A stretch of DNA of 64,000 nt from Camellia lanceoleosa (lineage: Eukaryota; Streptophyta; Magnoliopsida; Ericales; Theaceae), in NCBI GenBank assembly GCA_025200525.1, contig CM045761.1, forward strand, positions 39,254,190 through 39,318,189, given 5' to 3'. Positions 1 to 11,741 of the stretch are shown piece after piece. The translations under genes were made by a program, and so were the position numbers. Every line of letters starts with the position of its first letter. Positions within the stretch are counted from its first letter, which is position 1. A model generated the notes under the pieces. The model was not told the origin of the DNA and made no database searches. It saw nothing but the letters and a program-made list of their open reading frames with translations.

Positions 1-1908
1 TCCATCACTCTTGTGGTCCTTGCGTAGAGAGAGAGAGAGAGAGAGAGAGCTCAAGTTTGAAGAAGAAGAGGAGAAATAGGAAGATTCACCCCTCTTAAGT
101 TGATAGCAAGTTTTAGGTAAGGATTCTTTGTTCAAATTCTGTAGTTCTTCCTCCATGCATCATTTATTAAGGAAATTATTGAATCATTAATGGAATTTGA
201 AGTGAAGTTGGGTTTTGAACAAGATAGTGGCTTGTGTGCATGCTATAGAGGATTATGTCTTGATTCATTCATGTTTTGGGTTTTGGCTCTTAGAATCTTC
301 GCATGCATGTAATTTTATACCATGTCCATAGTTTCAGAATTCATGAATTTGAGGATCACCATTTGCATGTTTTGAAAAACCATGGAAGAGTTGAAAAATG
401 TTGCATGAAGAAGTTTTGGTTCAAACATTGCAAGAATGGATGAGTTTTTGAATAAAAGATGTTTCAAGGGTCTTGTATTGAAGTTTTCTAAAGCTATTTT
501 TGTGTATTTAATCAAATCATGCAAGACCCCAAGGTTTAGAGGTGGTTTGGAAGCCATTTTTATTAAGCTTTCTGCCCAGAATTTTACAGTTGGCTCGAGC
601 GAAGAAGTGGTGGCTCGAGCCAACATTTCGAGCTCTCAGAATTTTGCACTCTGCTAAAGGCTGGCTCGAGCGAAGAAGTCTTGGCTCGAGCGAGCTCTGT
701 TTTTTCTTTCTGCTGGCTCTAGCCAGGAAAAGCTGGCTCTAGCCACCAACCTATTTTCAGCATGTTTTCAAAAGATGTTTTTAGTGCATATCTTCACTCC
801 CATCTCTTTATGGGCATTCTTAGGCATGATTTATGAGCCGTTAAAGATTAATAAGCTAAGAAATAACATAAGTAAGTGAATTAGAAAATATGTGTTGAAT
901 CCGAATATTTGGGCAATATGAACAAGTTTTGTAGCATGGAATGAATGGAAAATTAAGGTGAGAAAGCTAAGTCGTGTTGGCCACTTGAAGGTGTAATGAT
1001 AAGATATGTTGTGTTATGTGCCTTTGTGATTGTAGGTCAACGTCCAAGAAGTGATTGACCATCTACGGAACCACTGTGAGTAACATTATCGTAAAGATAC
1101 GTTTATATGAAATTATGTTCCAAATGTGATATATCAAGCTATGATTTCTGAAATGATATATGTTCCTGTGAACGGAGATCCATGTTTGAAATCTATTATG
1201 GCATCCATAGATAGTCCCAAGTCATGGGGGGCAGCATGAAAATGCGGGTCCATGACATTTACGAGATCTCGTTAGCCACTTCATTGTGGTGCTTGTTTAA
1301 TCGGTGTCCGGGACCGGTTACTCTAGTCGGAAGACGTTTTGGATGTGTGATTTGTTCTATGGAATATGCCATTATTATGTTCACATATGAGATGATTATG
1401 TTGATGCTATGATATGTTTTATACATATAAAATGTTCGGATTTTGTTCACTAACCCCTTTACCTTAATGTTATTCACTGGGCTTTAGCTCACTGTTTGTA
1501 TATATATATTATAGGTGAGCATTCTGGAGTGCAAGCCCAAGGTTTTGTGGGGATTGTGTTTACATTGTCGGCCGACCATTGTGCCTCACGTGGAGGTTCC
1601 CGAAGTGTCTTGGGATCAAGTTTTGTTTAGTCTGTTATGCATAAGACTTATGTTAATTATGTTGGCTATACATTTGTATAAGTGTGAGGGTATAATATAA
1701 TGTATGGTTGACTTATGGTTATGTAAATAAAGTTTTAAATTATTCCGTTTCATGTAAGTCAACACAGCTCATTGGACATTTATATTTATGTATTTGCTTC
1801 CGCTAGCCCCTTATTTTATATTGATGTCATCAGAGGCCGTAGGTAATCCAAGGATTACTGGCCGGTTGCGATGCTAAACCTACAGAGGCGGGTTTGGGTC
1901 GTGACACC
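1..1908 (+). mobile_element. 3' part of an unclassified LTR-type repeat
   Basis: No protein-coding domain is visible. The block starts with a GA microsatellite (about 31-49), carries a CTCGAG minisatellite at 590-735, and has several plant-like splice signals (for example a GTAAGG donor near 117 and TTGTAG or TTATAG acceptors near 1035 and 1515). It ends in GGGTCGTGACA at about 1898-1908, a 3' end I associate with plant gypsy LTRs. Right after this, sequence homologous to the tail repeat of a gypsy element begins, so this block appears to have inserted into, or recombined with, element 1. The other end lies outside the window. Family assignment and strand are inference. Confidence 0.45.
590..735. 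repeat. CTCGAG-centred minisatellite
   Basis: The word GGCTCGAGC recurs four times, with related GGCTCTAGCC words after it, separated by short spacers such as AGAAGTGGTGGC. Each unit has the XhoI palindrome CTCGAG at its core. A similar array lies at 51207-51415, and the same spacer is found in GGCCGGCC-type arrays near 13530. Confidence 0.7.
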
Positions 1909-2115
1909 AACCAACCATTCTTCAGCCATAAACTTACTTCGGCTGACGAGTAACAAGAGTTGGTTTAATCTAGCCAACCTAGAATAAAATGTTTGGTTAT
2001 TGCGACCAAACGTCCTGCAGCCTGGATCCTTATCTTGGGCTTAGGAGAGGTGTTGGTTTAGTCCAGCCGACCTCTAAGTTGGTTTAATCCAGCCAACCTA
2101 GAATAAAATGTTTTT
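1909..2115. repeat. Remnant of the gypsy tail repeat
   Basis: Contains one nearly complete and further partial copies of the unit with GGTTTAATCCAGCCAACC and TTCAGCC/TTCGGCTGA, the same unit that forms an array of about eight copies at 42366-42875 in element 2. The left edge falls inside a unit. Confidence 0.75.
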
Positions 2116-2279
2116 GCTGCCCCTAACTCTAAAACAAACTATTATAGTAAAAAATGCTTATACTGAAAAGAACAACTACTAGTAAAAAATGCTTATACTG
2201 AAAAGAACAACTACTTGTTTTATTGAGAAAAGGGAAAAAAGTTACATATATTTAAGAAGAAAAAAAGGTAAAAATAAAA

Positions 2280-3109
2280 TAACTTGAGATTGGCAATATT
2301 TCATGGCCTGGGGATTGTTTTGTCGTCCTTATCTTCTAAGTGGTATGCTCATTTGCCCGCTAATTCGACCACTTTGTAAGGTCCTTCCCAGTTAGGCCCT
2401 AGCTTGCCATCTCCTGGTACCAAGGTATTCCCATTACTTTGCGCAGTACCCAATCTCCTATCTTGAATTGCCTTGGATGCACTGTTTTGTTATACTTTCT
2501 GGACAATTCTTGTTGGTAGGAGGCGATGTGAACCAATGCTTTGTCTCTTCTTTCTTCTGCAAGGTCAAGCTCTAATGTTATGGCTTCGCCATTTAAGTCT
2601 GGGTCAAAGTTCTCGCTTCGAATTGTGGGGAGGCCAACTTCTAATGGGATGACTGCTTCCATGCCATAGGCTAAGGAGAATGGTGTTTCCCCTGTTGATC
2701 GGCGAGGTGTGGTGCGGTAAGCCCATAAAACATGAGGGAGTTCTTCTGCCCATTTGCCCTTTGCTCTCTCTAACCTTTTCTTCAATCCATCCAAGACTAC
2801 CTTGTTTGATGCCTCTGCCTGACCATTTACTTGGGGATATGCCGGTGTAGAATTGTAGAATTCTATCTTGTATTCTTTACAAAAGCCCCTGAAAATCCTA
2901 CCATCGAATTGAGTGTCGTTGTCTGATATAAGTGCCTTGGGTATGCCAAATCGAGTGATAATATTCTGCCAGACAAACTTTTTCACATCTTTTTCCTTGA
3001 TTGACGCCAAGGCTTCTACTTCCACCCATTTTGTGAAGTAGTAGGTTGCTGCAAGGAAGAACTTCCTGTTGCCGGGTGCTGTTGGAAGTGGTCCTACTAT
3101 GTCCAATCC
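2280..3109 (-). pseudogene. Element 1 integrase catalytic core and C-terminus (broken)
   Basis: The integrase would insert element cDNA into the host genome. The rve core is clear: first Asp in MDIVGPLPTA (about 3100), second in ISDNDTQFDG (about 2920; the usual G after DN is D here), and Glu in NGQAEASNKV (about 2810). The C-terminal part has HPRQFKIGDWVLRKV. A frameshift near 2435 moves the remaining C-terminus (GPYKVVELAGK-like, 2350-2400) into another frame. At the upstream end a Trp codon has become TAG at about 3111, separating this core from the zinc finger in the next segment. Not functional. Confidence 0.88.
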
Positions 3110-4180
3110 CTACATTGCGAAGGGCCATGGACTAGTTAAAGGTAGAAGTTCTCTGACAGGTTGGTGTATTTGATGTGCGAACTTTTGGCATTTTTCGCAC
3201 TTTTTGACATATTTCTCAGAATCTGCTTGCATGTATGGCCACCAACATCCTTGCGAGATTGCTCTGTATGCCAGTGATCTTCCTCCTTGATGGCTGCCGC
3301 ATACACCCTCATGTATTTCAAACAGGAATGCTTCCACTTTGCTGGGGTGAACACACTTTAAGTAAGGTCTTGAGAACGACTTTTTGTACAATGCCAAGGA
3401 TGGAGAGAGCCAAAATCGTTGCGACTTTGCTCTTATTCTGTTGGCTTCTTTCTTCTCTTCCGGTAGGGTGCCGTCTTTTAGGAACAGTATGATGGGGTCC
3501 ATCCAAGAAGGGCCTAACTCTGCACAACATACCTCTTCTGCTTCGGGGTCTTCTATGCTTAGTCTAGGTAGGTAGTCGATCAGCAATGGATGAGGGATAG
3601 AAGTGTCTGCCATTGAGGCGAAGCCTGCTAGTTCGTCTGCTCTGCCGTTTTCCTCCCTGCCGATTTGTTCTATCCTTACTACATCAAATTTTTTGACCTC
3701 TGTTCTGACCAACTCTTGGTACTTGGCCATTCTGTCATCCTTCGCTTTGTAGTCGCCAGATATTTGGTTTACCACCAGTTGTGAGTCGCTGTAGACCATT
3801 AGCTCGGTGGCCTTCATGTGGCATGCTGACTTGAGACCTGCAAGAAATGCTTCATACTCTGCTTCGTTGTTTGATGCTGGGAAGCCAAGGTTGATCGCCT
3901 GCTCCACCACTAGGCCGTCTGGCGAGATGAGGACTATGCCAAGCCCTGCTCCATGCCGGTTGGATGCCCCATCTATGAAGAGCTTCCACATCTCTCCCAC
4001 AAACAACTTCCAGCAAGTAGAGGGATCAGATGATGCCTTGGGATCTTCCTTGTTGCTGGTGTCTTCTTCAAGGTCCATGCTTGCTGTCTGCCCCTCGCCA
4101 TCTGGTTGTATCAAGTCTTGCCTTGTTGGTGAGTCTTGACTTGGTGTAGCATGGTTTGCTTTTTCCTTCCTTGCTTTACT
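3110..4180 (-). pseudogene. Element 1 archaeal-type RNase H plus integrase zinc finger
   Basis: The first half is an RVT_3-type RNase H (removes RNA from RNA:DNA hybrids). Candidate catalytic acidic residues are visible in [22 protein letters not shown] and NGRADELA. The second half is the integrase HHCC finger (His in FEIHEGV and GSHQGG, Cys pair in CEKCQKF). A second RNase H placed between RT-RNase H and integrase is a hallmark of the Tat clade. The segment lies between two in-frame stops: TAG at about 4165 (consistent with CAG to TAG) and TAG at about 3111 (TGG to TAG). Confidence 0.87.
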
Positions 4181-5335
4181 CTAGTCTGCCTTGGGGCCTG
4201 ACTGAGTTGCCAGTACTAGGGGTTGCGTTATTCCGACGTCAACTTCCATCCCTAGTTTGGTCATTTCAGTCAGGTCGATTAGGCAGATATGATGACTTCC
4301 TGGGGTGAATTTTGCGTCGAAGTCTGCCAATGCTTGTGCCTTTATTGTGGTTCTGGGTTGGAACTTGATGTCGTGTTGCCCCAACTCAACTGCCCACTTT
4401 AGAATTCGTCCAGAGAAGTTCGCCCTTTCAAACAAAGCCTTTAATGGGAAGGCTGTGAGAACAACTATGGTGTGGGCGTGAAAGTAGTGCGATAGCTTTC
4501 TCGAGGCCATCATCAAGGCCAATGCCAGTTTTTTCAGTGGCAAGTACCTTGTTTCGGCGCCCAGCAATGTCTTGCTGACATAATAGATGGGTAGATGTTG
4601 GATTCCTTCTGCACGGACCAATACTGCGCTAATTGCGTGCTGTGAGACTGCTAGGTACAAGAATAGTTCTTCTCCAGGAATTGGGGTTACAAGTAGTGGT
4701 GGAGAGGACATGTATTCCTTCAAGCTTTCCAGAGCTTGGTCGCATTCGTCGTCCCACTCGAACTTGGCTTTCAGAGCATGGAAGAATGGTCGTAGTCTGT
4801 CTGACGACCGGCTTATGAACCGATTGAGCGCAGCGGCCATGCCAGTGAGATGCTGCACTTCTTTTACTGAGTTCGGCCTTTCCAGATCCTGAATTGCCTT
4901 GATCTGGGAGGGATCTGCCTCTATACCCCGGTTGGTCACCAGGAAGCCCGGGAATTTGCCAAATCCTACTCCGAATGCACACTTCGACGCGTTGAGGTGT
5001 AACTTATGCTTCTTCAGGATCTCAAACACCTCACCTAGGTCTTTGAGATGGCCATTCTCATTCTTGCTCTTGACCACCATATCATCGATGTAAGCCTTCA
5101 TTGTTTTGCCTAACAACGGCTCAAACATCTTGGTGACCACTCTCTAGAATGTCGCCCCTGCGTTCTTTAGGCCAAAGGGCATGACCTTGTAACAGTATAG
5201 TCCTCTTGGAGTTGTGAAGGATGTCACTTCCTGATCTGGTTCATGCATGGCGATTTGATGGTAGCCTCTGTATGCATCCAGAAAGCTAAGTCGGTTGTGC
5301 CCTGCCATTAGGTCGAGCAGTTAATCTATCCGTAG
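4181..5335 (-). pseudogene. Element 1 reverse transcriptase palm and degenerate RNase H
   Basis: The RT active site is [11 protein letters not shown] (about 5070-5100), preceded by the conserved GLKNAGATF (about 5150-5175). The following ancestral RNase H reads [16 protein letters not shown], with A where the family catalytic Asp is expected, as is usual in Tat elements that rely on a second RNase H. TAG at about 5144 and TAA at about 5322 interrupt the frame; both fit C-to-T changes from Gln codons. Product: RNA- and DNA-dependent DNA polymerase, inactive in this copy. Confidence 0.88.
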
Positions 5336-6859
5336 TAGAGGAAAACTGTCTTTTGGGCACGCCTTGTTGACTGTTTTGTAGTCAACGCAGACACGCCACT
5401 TGCCATTCTTTTTAGACACTACGACCGTGTTGGAGATCCATCTTGGGTAGTGCTCCTCTCTTATCGCTCCTGCCTCCAGCAGGTTTCCTACTTCTTCCGC
5501 CACTATCTCGGCGTGGTGGAGTGCCAATCTGCGGGTGCGCTGTATGATTGGTCTAACGGACGGGTGGACGTTGAGTTGGTGACAGATGAAGTTGGGATCA
5601 ATGCCTGGCATGTCGTATGGTGTCCAGGCGAACACTTCGATGTTAGAGGTCAAAAATTCCAAGACCTCTAATCTCTCAGTGCTGGACAACGACGAACCGA
5701 GCAGAAAGAACTTATCCGGGTTCTTTTCATCTATTCTTATTTCTACCAAGTCTTCTACTGCTTTCTGGCTAGCCGCTTTGCCAACATCTGCGAATAGTTC
5801 ATTACTCTCAGGTTCTTCTACCGAATGAACGTATCCTTTGGCAGCGCGGCTGCCATTCACTGTGACAAAGCACTGTTTTGACATGATCTGGTCTCTATAG
5901 ACTTCTTCTATTACTCCGGTGTCATTGGGGAACCGCATTACTTGGTGGTAGGATGACGCTACCGATCGCATGGCATGCAGCCATGTTTTGCCCAAGATGA
6001 TGTTGTAAGTAGAGGGGACCTTCAACACCCAGAACTCCACTTGTTTGGTCACACTCCCTGCTCTGACTGGGAAGATTATTTTGCCGACGGGCCATTCTGG
6101 CATGGAGTTGAAGCCGATCAGGGGAGACACGGCAGGTGCCAAGTCTTTATCTTGTAACTTCAATTGTTTAAAGGTTTCGTAGTACATGATTTCACATGAA
6201 CTACCCTGGTCAATCAAAATCCGCTTGACGTCAAAATCCTTGACTCGGAGAGTGACGACCAGGGCGTCATTGTGAGGGCAATATATCCTTGCTAAGTCTT
6301 TATCCGAAAAAGACATGACATTCGTGGCCTCTGTCTTCCCCTTCTTGATGGCAGGTTGGGCATTTAGCACTTCTATCAAGTACTCAGCCTTTTTAATTGA
6401 TCCTCTGAGCTCGCATACACGCTCAGGTTCAAAGATTCCATGTATCACATTGATTACGCCGTGAGGTAGGGCGTCAATTGGCATACCATTGGGGTTATTA
6501 TGGTCCTGGGGGGCTGGTTGCGCCCCTCCTTCAACGTATTTATCTAGGTGGCCTGCTGCCACTAACTCCTCTAGGTGCTGTCTTAATGGCGTGCAATTTT
6601 CAGTGCGGTGCCCCTTTTCTTTATGGAAGGTGCACCGTGACCTGTCATCGTAATCCTTCTGAGCCTCGCCTAGCTTGGCTGGCCACTTGACAAAAGGCTC
6701 GTCTCGAATTTCACTAAATATTCGGTAGATCGGTTTCTTGAATACCGTGGTTATGGGAGTGCGGACTCTCAACCATCTTTTGTCCTGGTCTTCTCCGTTG
6801 TTTCTTCTGCCACGTCCGTTTCTATTCGGATGGTCTACCGTGTTGACCTTTGCTGAGGT
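5321..6859 (-). pseudogene. Element 1 CCHC knuckle, aspartic protease and RT N-terminus
   Basis: A 483-residue open stretch (5321-6772). In order: a Tat-type zinc knuckle CTFHKEKGHRTENC (about 6630), an aspartic protease with active-site word LIDQGSSCEIMY (about 6190-6230), a linker, and the RT N-terminus ending in CVDYKTVNKACPKDSF (about 5350). The protease processes the polyprotein. The frame is open over 1.4 kb, so decay is patchy. A TAG at about 6860 separates it from the gag segment. Confidence 0.88.
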
Positions 6860-8182
6860 CTACTTTTCTGGTGCTGTGGTCGCGCCAGATTTTGCTTTGG
6901 CACGTGCACCATCCTCTTCCACCCTGATGTGCTGATGCACTCTTTCCATCAGGGCTTCCATGGTGAGGGGTGGTGTCATGGTAATAGAGTCCCTTAGTCT
7001 GTTCTCGATTGGGAGGCCTCTTTTGTACTGTGCAATGGCGAGATTGGTGGGACAGTCCCCAATCTGGTTAAAGGTCTCCCAATAGCGGCTGTTATAGGAT
7101 CTCAGGGTCTCCTTGTCACCCATGTCGATGGAGAGTAGCTGGTCGATCTCCACCGGAGTTTTAGTGTTTGTTCGGAACCTTGTTACGAATGCCTCCGCTA
7201 ATTGTGCCCAAGAGGCTATGCTGCCCTCCGGAAGTTTCTCAAACCAAGTCAAGCCTAAGTCGCCAAGGCTAGATGGGAAGAGGATACACATCAAGGCCTC
7301 GTTAAGATGTATACCATGACCTGGCGAAAGTGGCTCAGGTGTGAGTAGGGATCCGTCTTCCCTTCATATGTGGTGAATTTGGGCTGTAGGAAGCCTGATG
7401 GTAGGGGCGCATTCTCTATTGTCGGAACGAACGGTGAGGTTTGTAGTCTCGCCAATGCCTTGTCCATTGGTTCGTATGCAGGGCGCGGTATTGGCATTCC
7501 TACCTCGACACTTCCGTGCGTCCGAGGAGCCAACCGCTGTAAGGCAGAGACTCTATGCGAATCACGTGCCCTGGCGTCCTCTTTCCATCGTGCCTTCTCT
7601 TCTAGCACGGATCGTAGGTCGGACGATCTGGGCAACTCTGTCTGCCTAGATCTTGTCTGGTGCGTATGCGAGGGCCAATATGTGCTTCCTTCGATTGTCG
7701 ACCTCTCGAGATCTCGCCCTCGCACTGGAGTGACGAGTTCTGGAAGATCTGGATTGCGTGTCGCTTGTCCTGAGGCTCTTGTTCACTGCTTGAGAGGGTG
7801 TAGTATTCCTACTATGACTTTCCGAGTGGCAAGAGGGCGTCTTGTTTGTGCGCCCCTCTCATGTCGCCACTTGCTTTCCTTTCACCTGGCGCTTTAGAGT
7901 TTCCATGTCTGCCGCCATTCGACGTATCAACTCATCCTGCTCCTTGATGCGATCCTCCAGAGCCTGGGGATCAATCCTCCGCCTTTGTCTGTCTGGACTA
8001 TGTGAATGGGAGTGATAGGGGCTGTTAGTCCGCCTTCTTCCTCTTGTATCCCTCTTGGGATTCTACCTATGTGGCTCCAAATCCCCCGTGGGAGGGACAA
8101 GAGGTAGACCCTCGCGCCTCGCACCTCCCTCTGGTGTTTGTCCGTCAATGGCGGATTGTGGCAAATCTTCGTTGTGCGCCAT
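6860..8182 (-). pseudogene. Element 1 gag (broken)
   Basis: The start is taken as the ATG at 8182, 70 bp inside the LTR, followed by AHNEDLPQSAIDGQTPEGG, closely matching the gag start of element 2. The N-terminal third is basic and has a short coiled-coil-like stretch around 7900-7950. The Retrotrans_gag core is at 6860-7294 (WFEKLPEGSIASWAQLAEAF, then TLRSYNSRYW). Several stops and shifts lie at 7295-8100, so only pieces are open. Product: capsid-like particle protein. Confidence 0.82.
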
Positions 8183-8229
8183 TGATTCTAAAGAAGAAAA
8201 ACTTGATCAAGAGGTTTTGTTCTTGTCTG

Positions 8230-8252
8230 AATCCCCGGCAACGGCGTCAATT
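8230..8252 (-). other. Element 1 primer binding site
   Basis: Directly inside the 5' LTR the minus strand reads TTGACGCCGTTGCCGGGGAT, one change from the TGGCGCCGTTGCCGGGGA-type site that pairs with the 3' end of plant tRNA-Asp. Used to prime minus-strand DNA synthesis. Confidence 0.75.
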
Positions 8253-8997
8253 GTACGGGAAAGAAATAAACCTTCTCGTATAATCCTGTTGATCAAGTCT
8301 GCGCTTCTCTGTACGACGTCACTTTATCACCTGAAAACACAAACGTGAGCTAGCCGGCGAGTGTGTGCCGGAAACCTCTCCGATGCCTAAGTCAGTAAGC
8401 TTGACAAATAGACAATAGCTCTGTGTATTCAAAAAACAAAGTTGTGTTACCTCCCCATAGGTGATGCTTGTGAGCTTTTATAGGTTTCGAGTGGCACAAT
8501 CCTAGTAGGACTTTTACTCCCCAAGGTAGAGTCCTCCTAGGATTCATACTCTTGAAGGATAATGCTTATCCCCCAACACCCCCCCCCCCCCCCACTGCTT
8601 AAACCAAATGAGATGGTTTTACCATAGCCGAACTTCAATACGACCGAAATAACACTGCCATACTATACAGGCAGGTATGGCCGATCTAACTACTAGTTCG
8701 GCTCTTCCCTTCCTTGCTTCTATCCCGGCTGCGAATGCTAAGACCGAGCTATCCATAGAAGTGTCAAGCCGAACTAACTCAAACGGTCCTGAAGAAGGTT
8801 CTCTCATACTCCGGTTAGAGGAGATGACCGGGCTAATCCGTAATACGCCGCCAACGAGCTACTCCCCCGTGCCCATCTGACAACCGAACTAACCGTAGTA
8901 CTCCTTTTAACTGGTGTATCCACTGTCTTTCGTACTTGGACCTATCTCGGCCCAACACCCAGCTCAGCCCAATTTATATATATAAATTACCCTCTTA
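8253..8997 (-). repeat. Element 1 5' LTR
   Basis: Starts TGTACGGG and ends CCCTCTTA on the plus strand, aligned along its length with the LTRs at 38058 and 48991. A sense TATA box (CTATAAAAG, minus) lies at about 8474-8483. A second TATA-like run (TATATATAAA, plus) lies at about 8977-8987, just before the outer end, facing into flanking DNA. A run of about 17 C at 8577-8593 is unusual and may be a sequencing-prone site. No partner LTR is in the window. Confidence 0.85.
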
Positions 8998-9435
8998 GAT
9001 GGTGAATGAATTTGGGCTTCCTTTTTTTTTTTTATAGTGCACTTTGACTACATAACTTGTGCATTCTACATGAGTTTATAGCAAATTCATGTATTTGAGG
9101 AATCATTTCCTTCATTATTTACATTCTTGCCAATTATATATTGGGCGGCTCATTTGCAAGCATAACAAGTAAATGGTGAAAAATAGAGTATGAGAGCAAG
9201 TGACAAATTTCTCTTTGAATTAGTGAATTCATATGTGTTCTTCGTAAATGTTGGCTTTCATTGAATCATGTATATTTTGTTTCTTGTGGTGGTTGTTATT
9301 TTGTCTCTTGTGAGATTTTTGTGAGACCTCTCGCACAATAGTTTATATAAATGAAAATATCAAAGTTTCTAGGTAGGATAAATTGTAATTTTTTGTGGCA
9401 TTAAGAATGGCATATGTTCTTGCTCAATGAAGAAT
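8998..9435. other. Spacer with no recognisable gene
   Basis: AT-rich sequence between element 1 and the carbonic anhydrase exons. I looked for the upstream carbonic anhydrase exons (QSPI region) and did not find them; they may have been lost when element 1 arrived. Confidence 0.5.
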
Positions 9436-10057
9436 TTTTGTAGGTAGATACAATTTGGAAATGCTGGCATGTTGATTGCAAATGTGTTGATTGCAAATGG
9501 AAAGAACTGCACCTTGCAACAAATGCACTGGCATTCTCATTCTGATCACAAAATTGATGATGTCTCGTATGTTTTCTCTCTTTTGAGTTTTGTACAAGTC
9601 CCATAATTGTTACAATCACAATGACATAGATGTTTTCTACTAGTTATGCTTCCAAAGCTTTTTGAAGCAAAAAAGATTATGACTATTTTTGATAATTACA
9701 GATTCGATATAGAGCTTCATCTAGTCCACAAGGCTAGCGATGGCAACATCTTGCTTATATCCATCCTTTATATACGTGGCAATCCTGATCCAATTATTAC
9801 CAAGGTAGAGTATATATTGCATTTCATCATATGTTTATAAATAACAGCTAGGGATGACAGCGGGGATGGGTTTGTAGTGCCCCACCCCCACCTCAAATCA
9901 TATTAGGGGGCAGGGCAAATCAGGAAGGTGGCAAAGGAGGAGGAGCAGTAGGCAGATTAATTTTACAACTTTAGAAATGGCAATACTAATAAAAATGAAA
10001 GATGATATAGTATATTATGAATAATGATTTATAAGTGATGGAGTTTATATAGATACA

Positions 10058-11175
10058 TGTTGGAACAATTCTTCTTGAATTCTTCAGTTGGTGGTCTTCA
10101 GGTTTTTAAAACTTCGATGATCTTGTCTATGTAGAACAGAAATTTAATGCTTCAAGTCACGTTACTAAGTTGCTTTCCAAAAGACAATATTTGCACCCAC
10201 CAAAAGGTATGCAGAGGGTTACAGCAAATTTGCCTCCAGGATACGGTGAAGCCTGATCTAAAGTTCAAGTCTACTGGCTTCTACACTGACGACAGTAGAT
10301 CAGAATACTCTTGATATAATCAAGAAAACCAAGAATCTAATAATCAAATCTGTAGAACTTGATTATCAGTAAGAAAAGTAGAAATTCGCTTAAGAAACTC
10401 TTGATTGAAAACTCAAAATCAAGAGGGAAAAAGAGAGAGAATTGCAGGAATGCTTCTGAACTTTTTGGATGGAATGAAATGGCTGATTTCGTAGCCTATT
10501 TATAGGCCTTGATGGATCTGATCAAATGGTCATGTCCTTTGATCACATCCAATCAAATCTAACCGTTGGATCGACGATTTATGGTGCAAATCATTCTCAC
10601 ACTGAATAAATGCCTTAACTAATCACACCTGATCACGATCGGGTGCCATCTCATTCGTACGATCATGCGCATCTATAATCAACGACTATGATCAACCCGC
10701 TCCAGATCAGACACACAACCGTTTAATTGGTTGGATGACTCATCACCAACGGACGCCACGTCATTGCCACGTGGCGCTAACTGCATTCCATGTCACCCAT
10801 GCCACGTCATCGTTCCAACCTGTCCTATGCAAATAGGAAAGCACCCTCATGGCGCCAAGCAAAGTGCAAAGTGCGCCATTAAACGCCACACAGCCCACTG
10901 CCCACGTCGTGTGCGCTCGTGTACATGCGCAGATGGTGCGAAGCACCATCCTTGCGGTGTGGGTGCATGCACACTAGCTTTCACCTCACAATTCCATATT
11001 CAAAGGAATATTCCATGTAGCACTTTATTAAGTGCTCCATGTTTTCCTCTCTTTCCGATGTGGGACAAAGTCCCCAAGCTTATTTTTAGCTTTCCAAAGA
11101 AAAACAAGGAAGGTTTTGAAAACACCAAAAATTAAACTACACATTTTAAAAACTATTTTGAAAATTCCCCAACAT
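10058..11175 (-). repeat. Copia 3' LTR (left)
   Basis: 1118 bp, aligned with 19394-20458 from TGTTGGAACAA to AAATTCCCCAACA. It is about 50 bp longer than the partner; visible extra sequence includes a segment around 10915-10950 missing from the right copy. Substitutions are numerous, so the insertion is not recent. Confidence 0.93.
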
Positions 11176-11741
11176 TTCCCAACTATTTTCAAAATATCAG
11201 ATGATGATTTTTGGTTCACTTGGCAGCCTTATGCATAGGTGAAGATATCTTACGATTTGAATCATTCACTTAGTGAATACATCTCAAAGTTAGTCAAGAT
11301 GGCATAGTAGTCTTGTCTTTGAACTATCGATCTTATACGACCAACCGGACATGTTTCACACATAGTACAGGTCACCTCAAGTATTCAAATAAATCGACAC
11401 ATGGATTGGCCTTATGTCTATATCTTGTTTCATGAGCGCTCCAGAGTCAAGCCCTTGGACTCATAGGAAGCGGCACCACCTCCTACACTCACATAGGTAA
11501 GCTTACTAAAAGTACACCTATAATTTACAATAACCTAACAACTCAGTTGTAAGCTTATTAAGAGTTTGCTAACTCATCCTCTTCTTTTCACATTACAGGT
11601 ACCAAGCACTTCAACCTTGGGATGAAAATGAAATAAAACTAAGTGCTTGTAATCACACCATATGGTGTACTTGGGCTCATTGAACTCAAGACTTGATATT
11701 TCTTCAAGCGTTAAGTCAAGTTTCCACCATGAGTGATTATG
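11176..11741. other. Copia 3' internal non-coding region
   Basis: Lies between the end of pol and the left LTR. No ORF of note. A purine-rich stretch (GTTGGGAAA on the minus strand) next to the LTR could be the polypurine tract. Confidence 0.5.

Larger units (their letters stand above)
1909..8997 (-). mobile_element. Element 1: truncated Tat-clade Ty3/gypsy retrotransposon
   Basis: Read on the minus strand the order is 5' LTR (8253-8997), primer binding site, gag, CCHC knuckle, protease, reverse transcriptase, degenerate RNase H, archaeal-type RNase H, integrase, then a tail with pieces of a 63-bp repeat. That is gypsy order (integrase last) with the double RNase H of the Tat clade and no chromodomain. 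The 3' LTR and the antisense gene present in element 2 are missing: the copy breaks off at 1909 inside the tail repeat. Reading frames are broken mainly by nonsense changes compatible with C-to-T or G-to-A transitions, as expected for an old methylated insertion. Confidence 0.9.

Noticed and set aside
2280..8182. Chromovirus assignment for element 1
   Set aside because: No chromodomain after the integrase, and a second RNase H is present, which points to Tat.
10731..11238. Plus-strand ORFs in the copia LTR (also 20000-20522)
   Set aside because: They lie entirely within the LTR and are not conserved in frame between the two LTRs.
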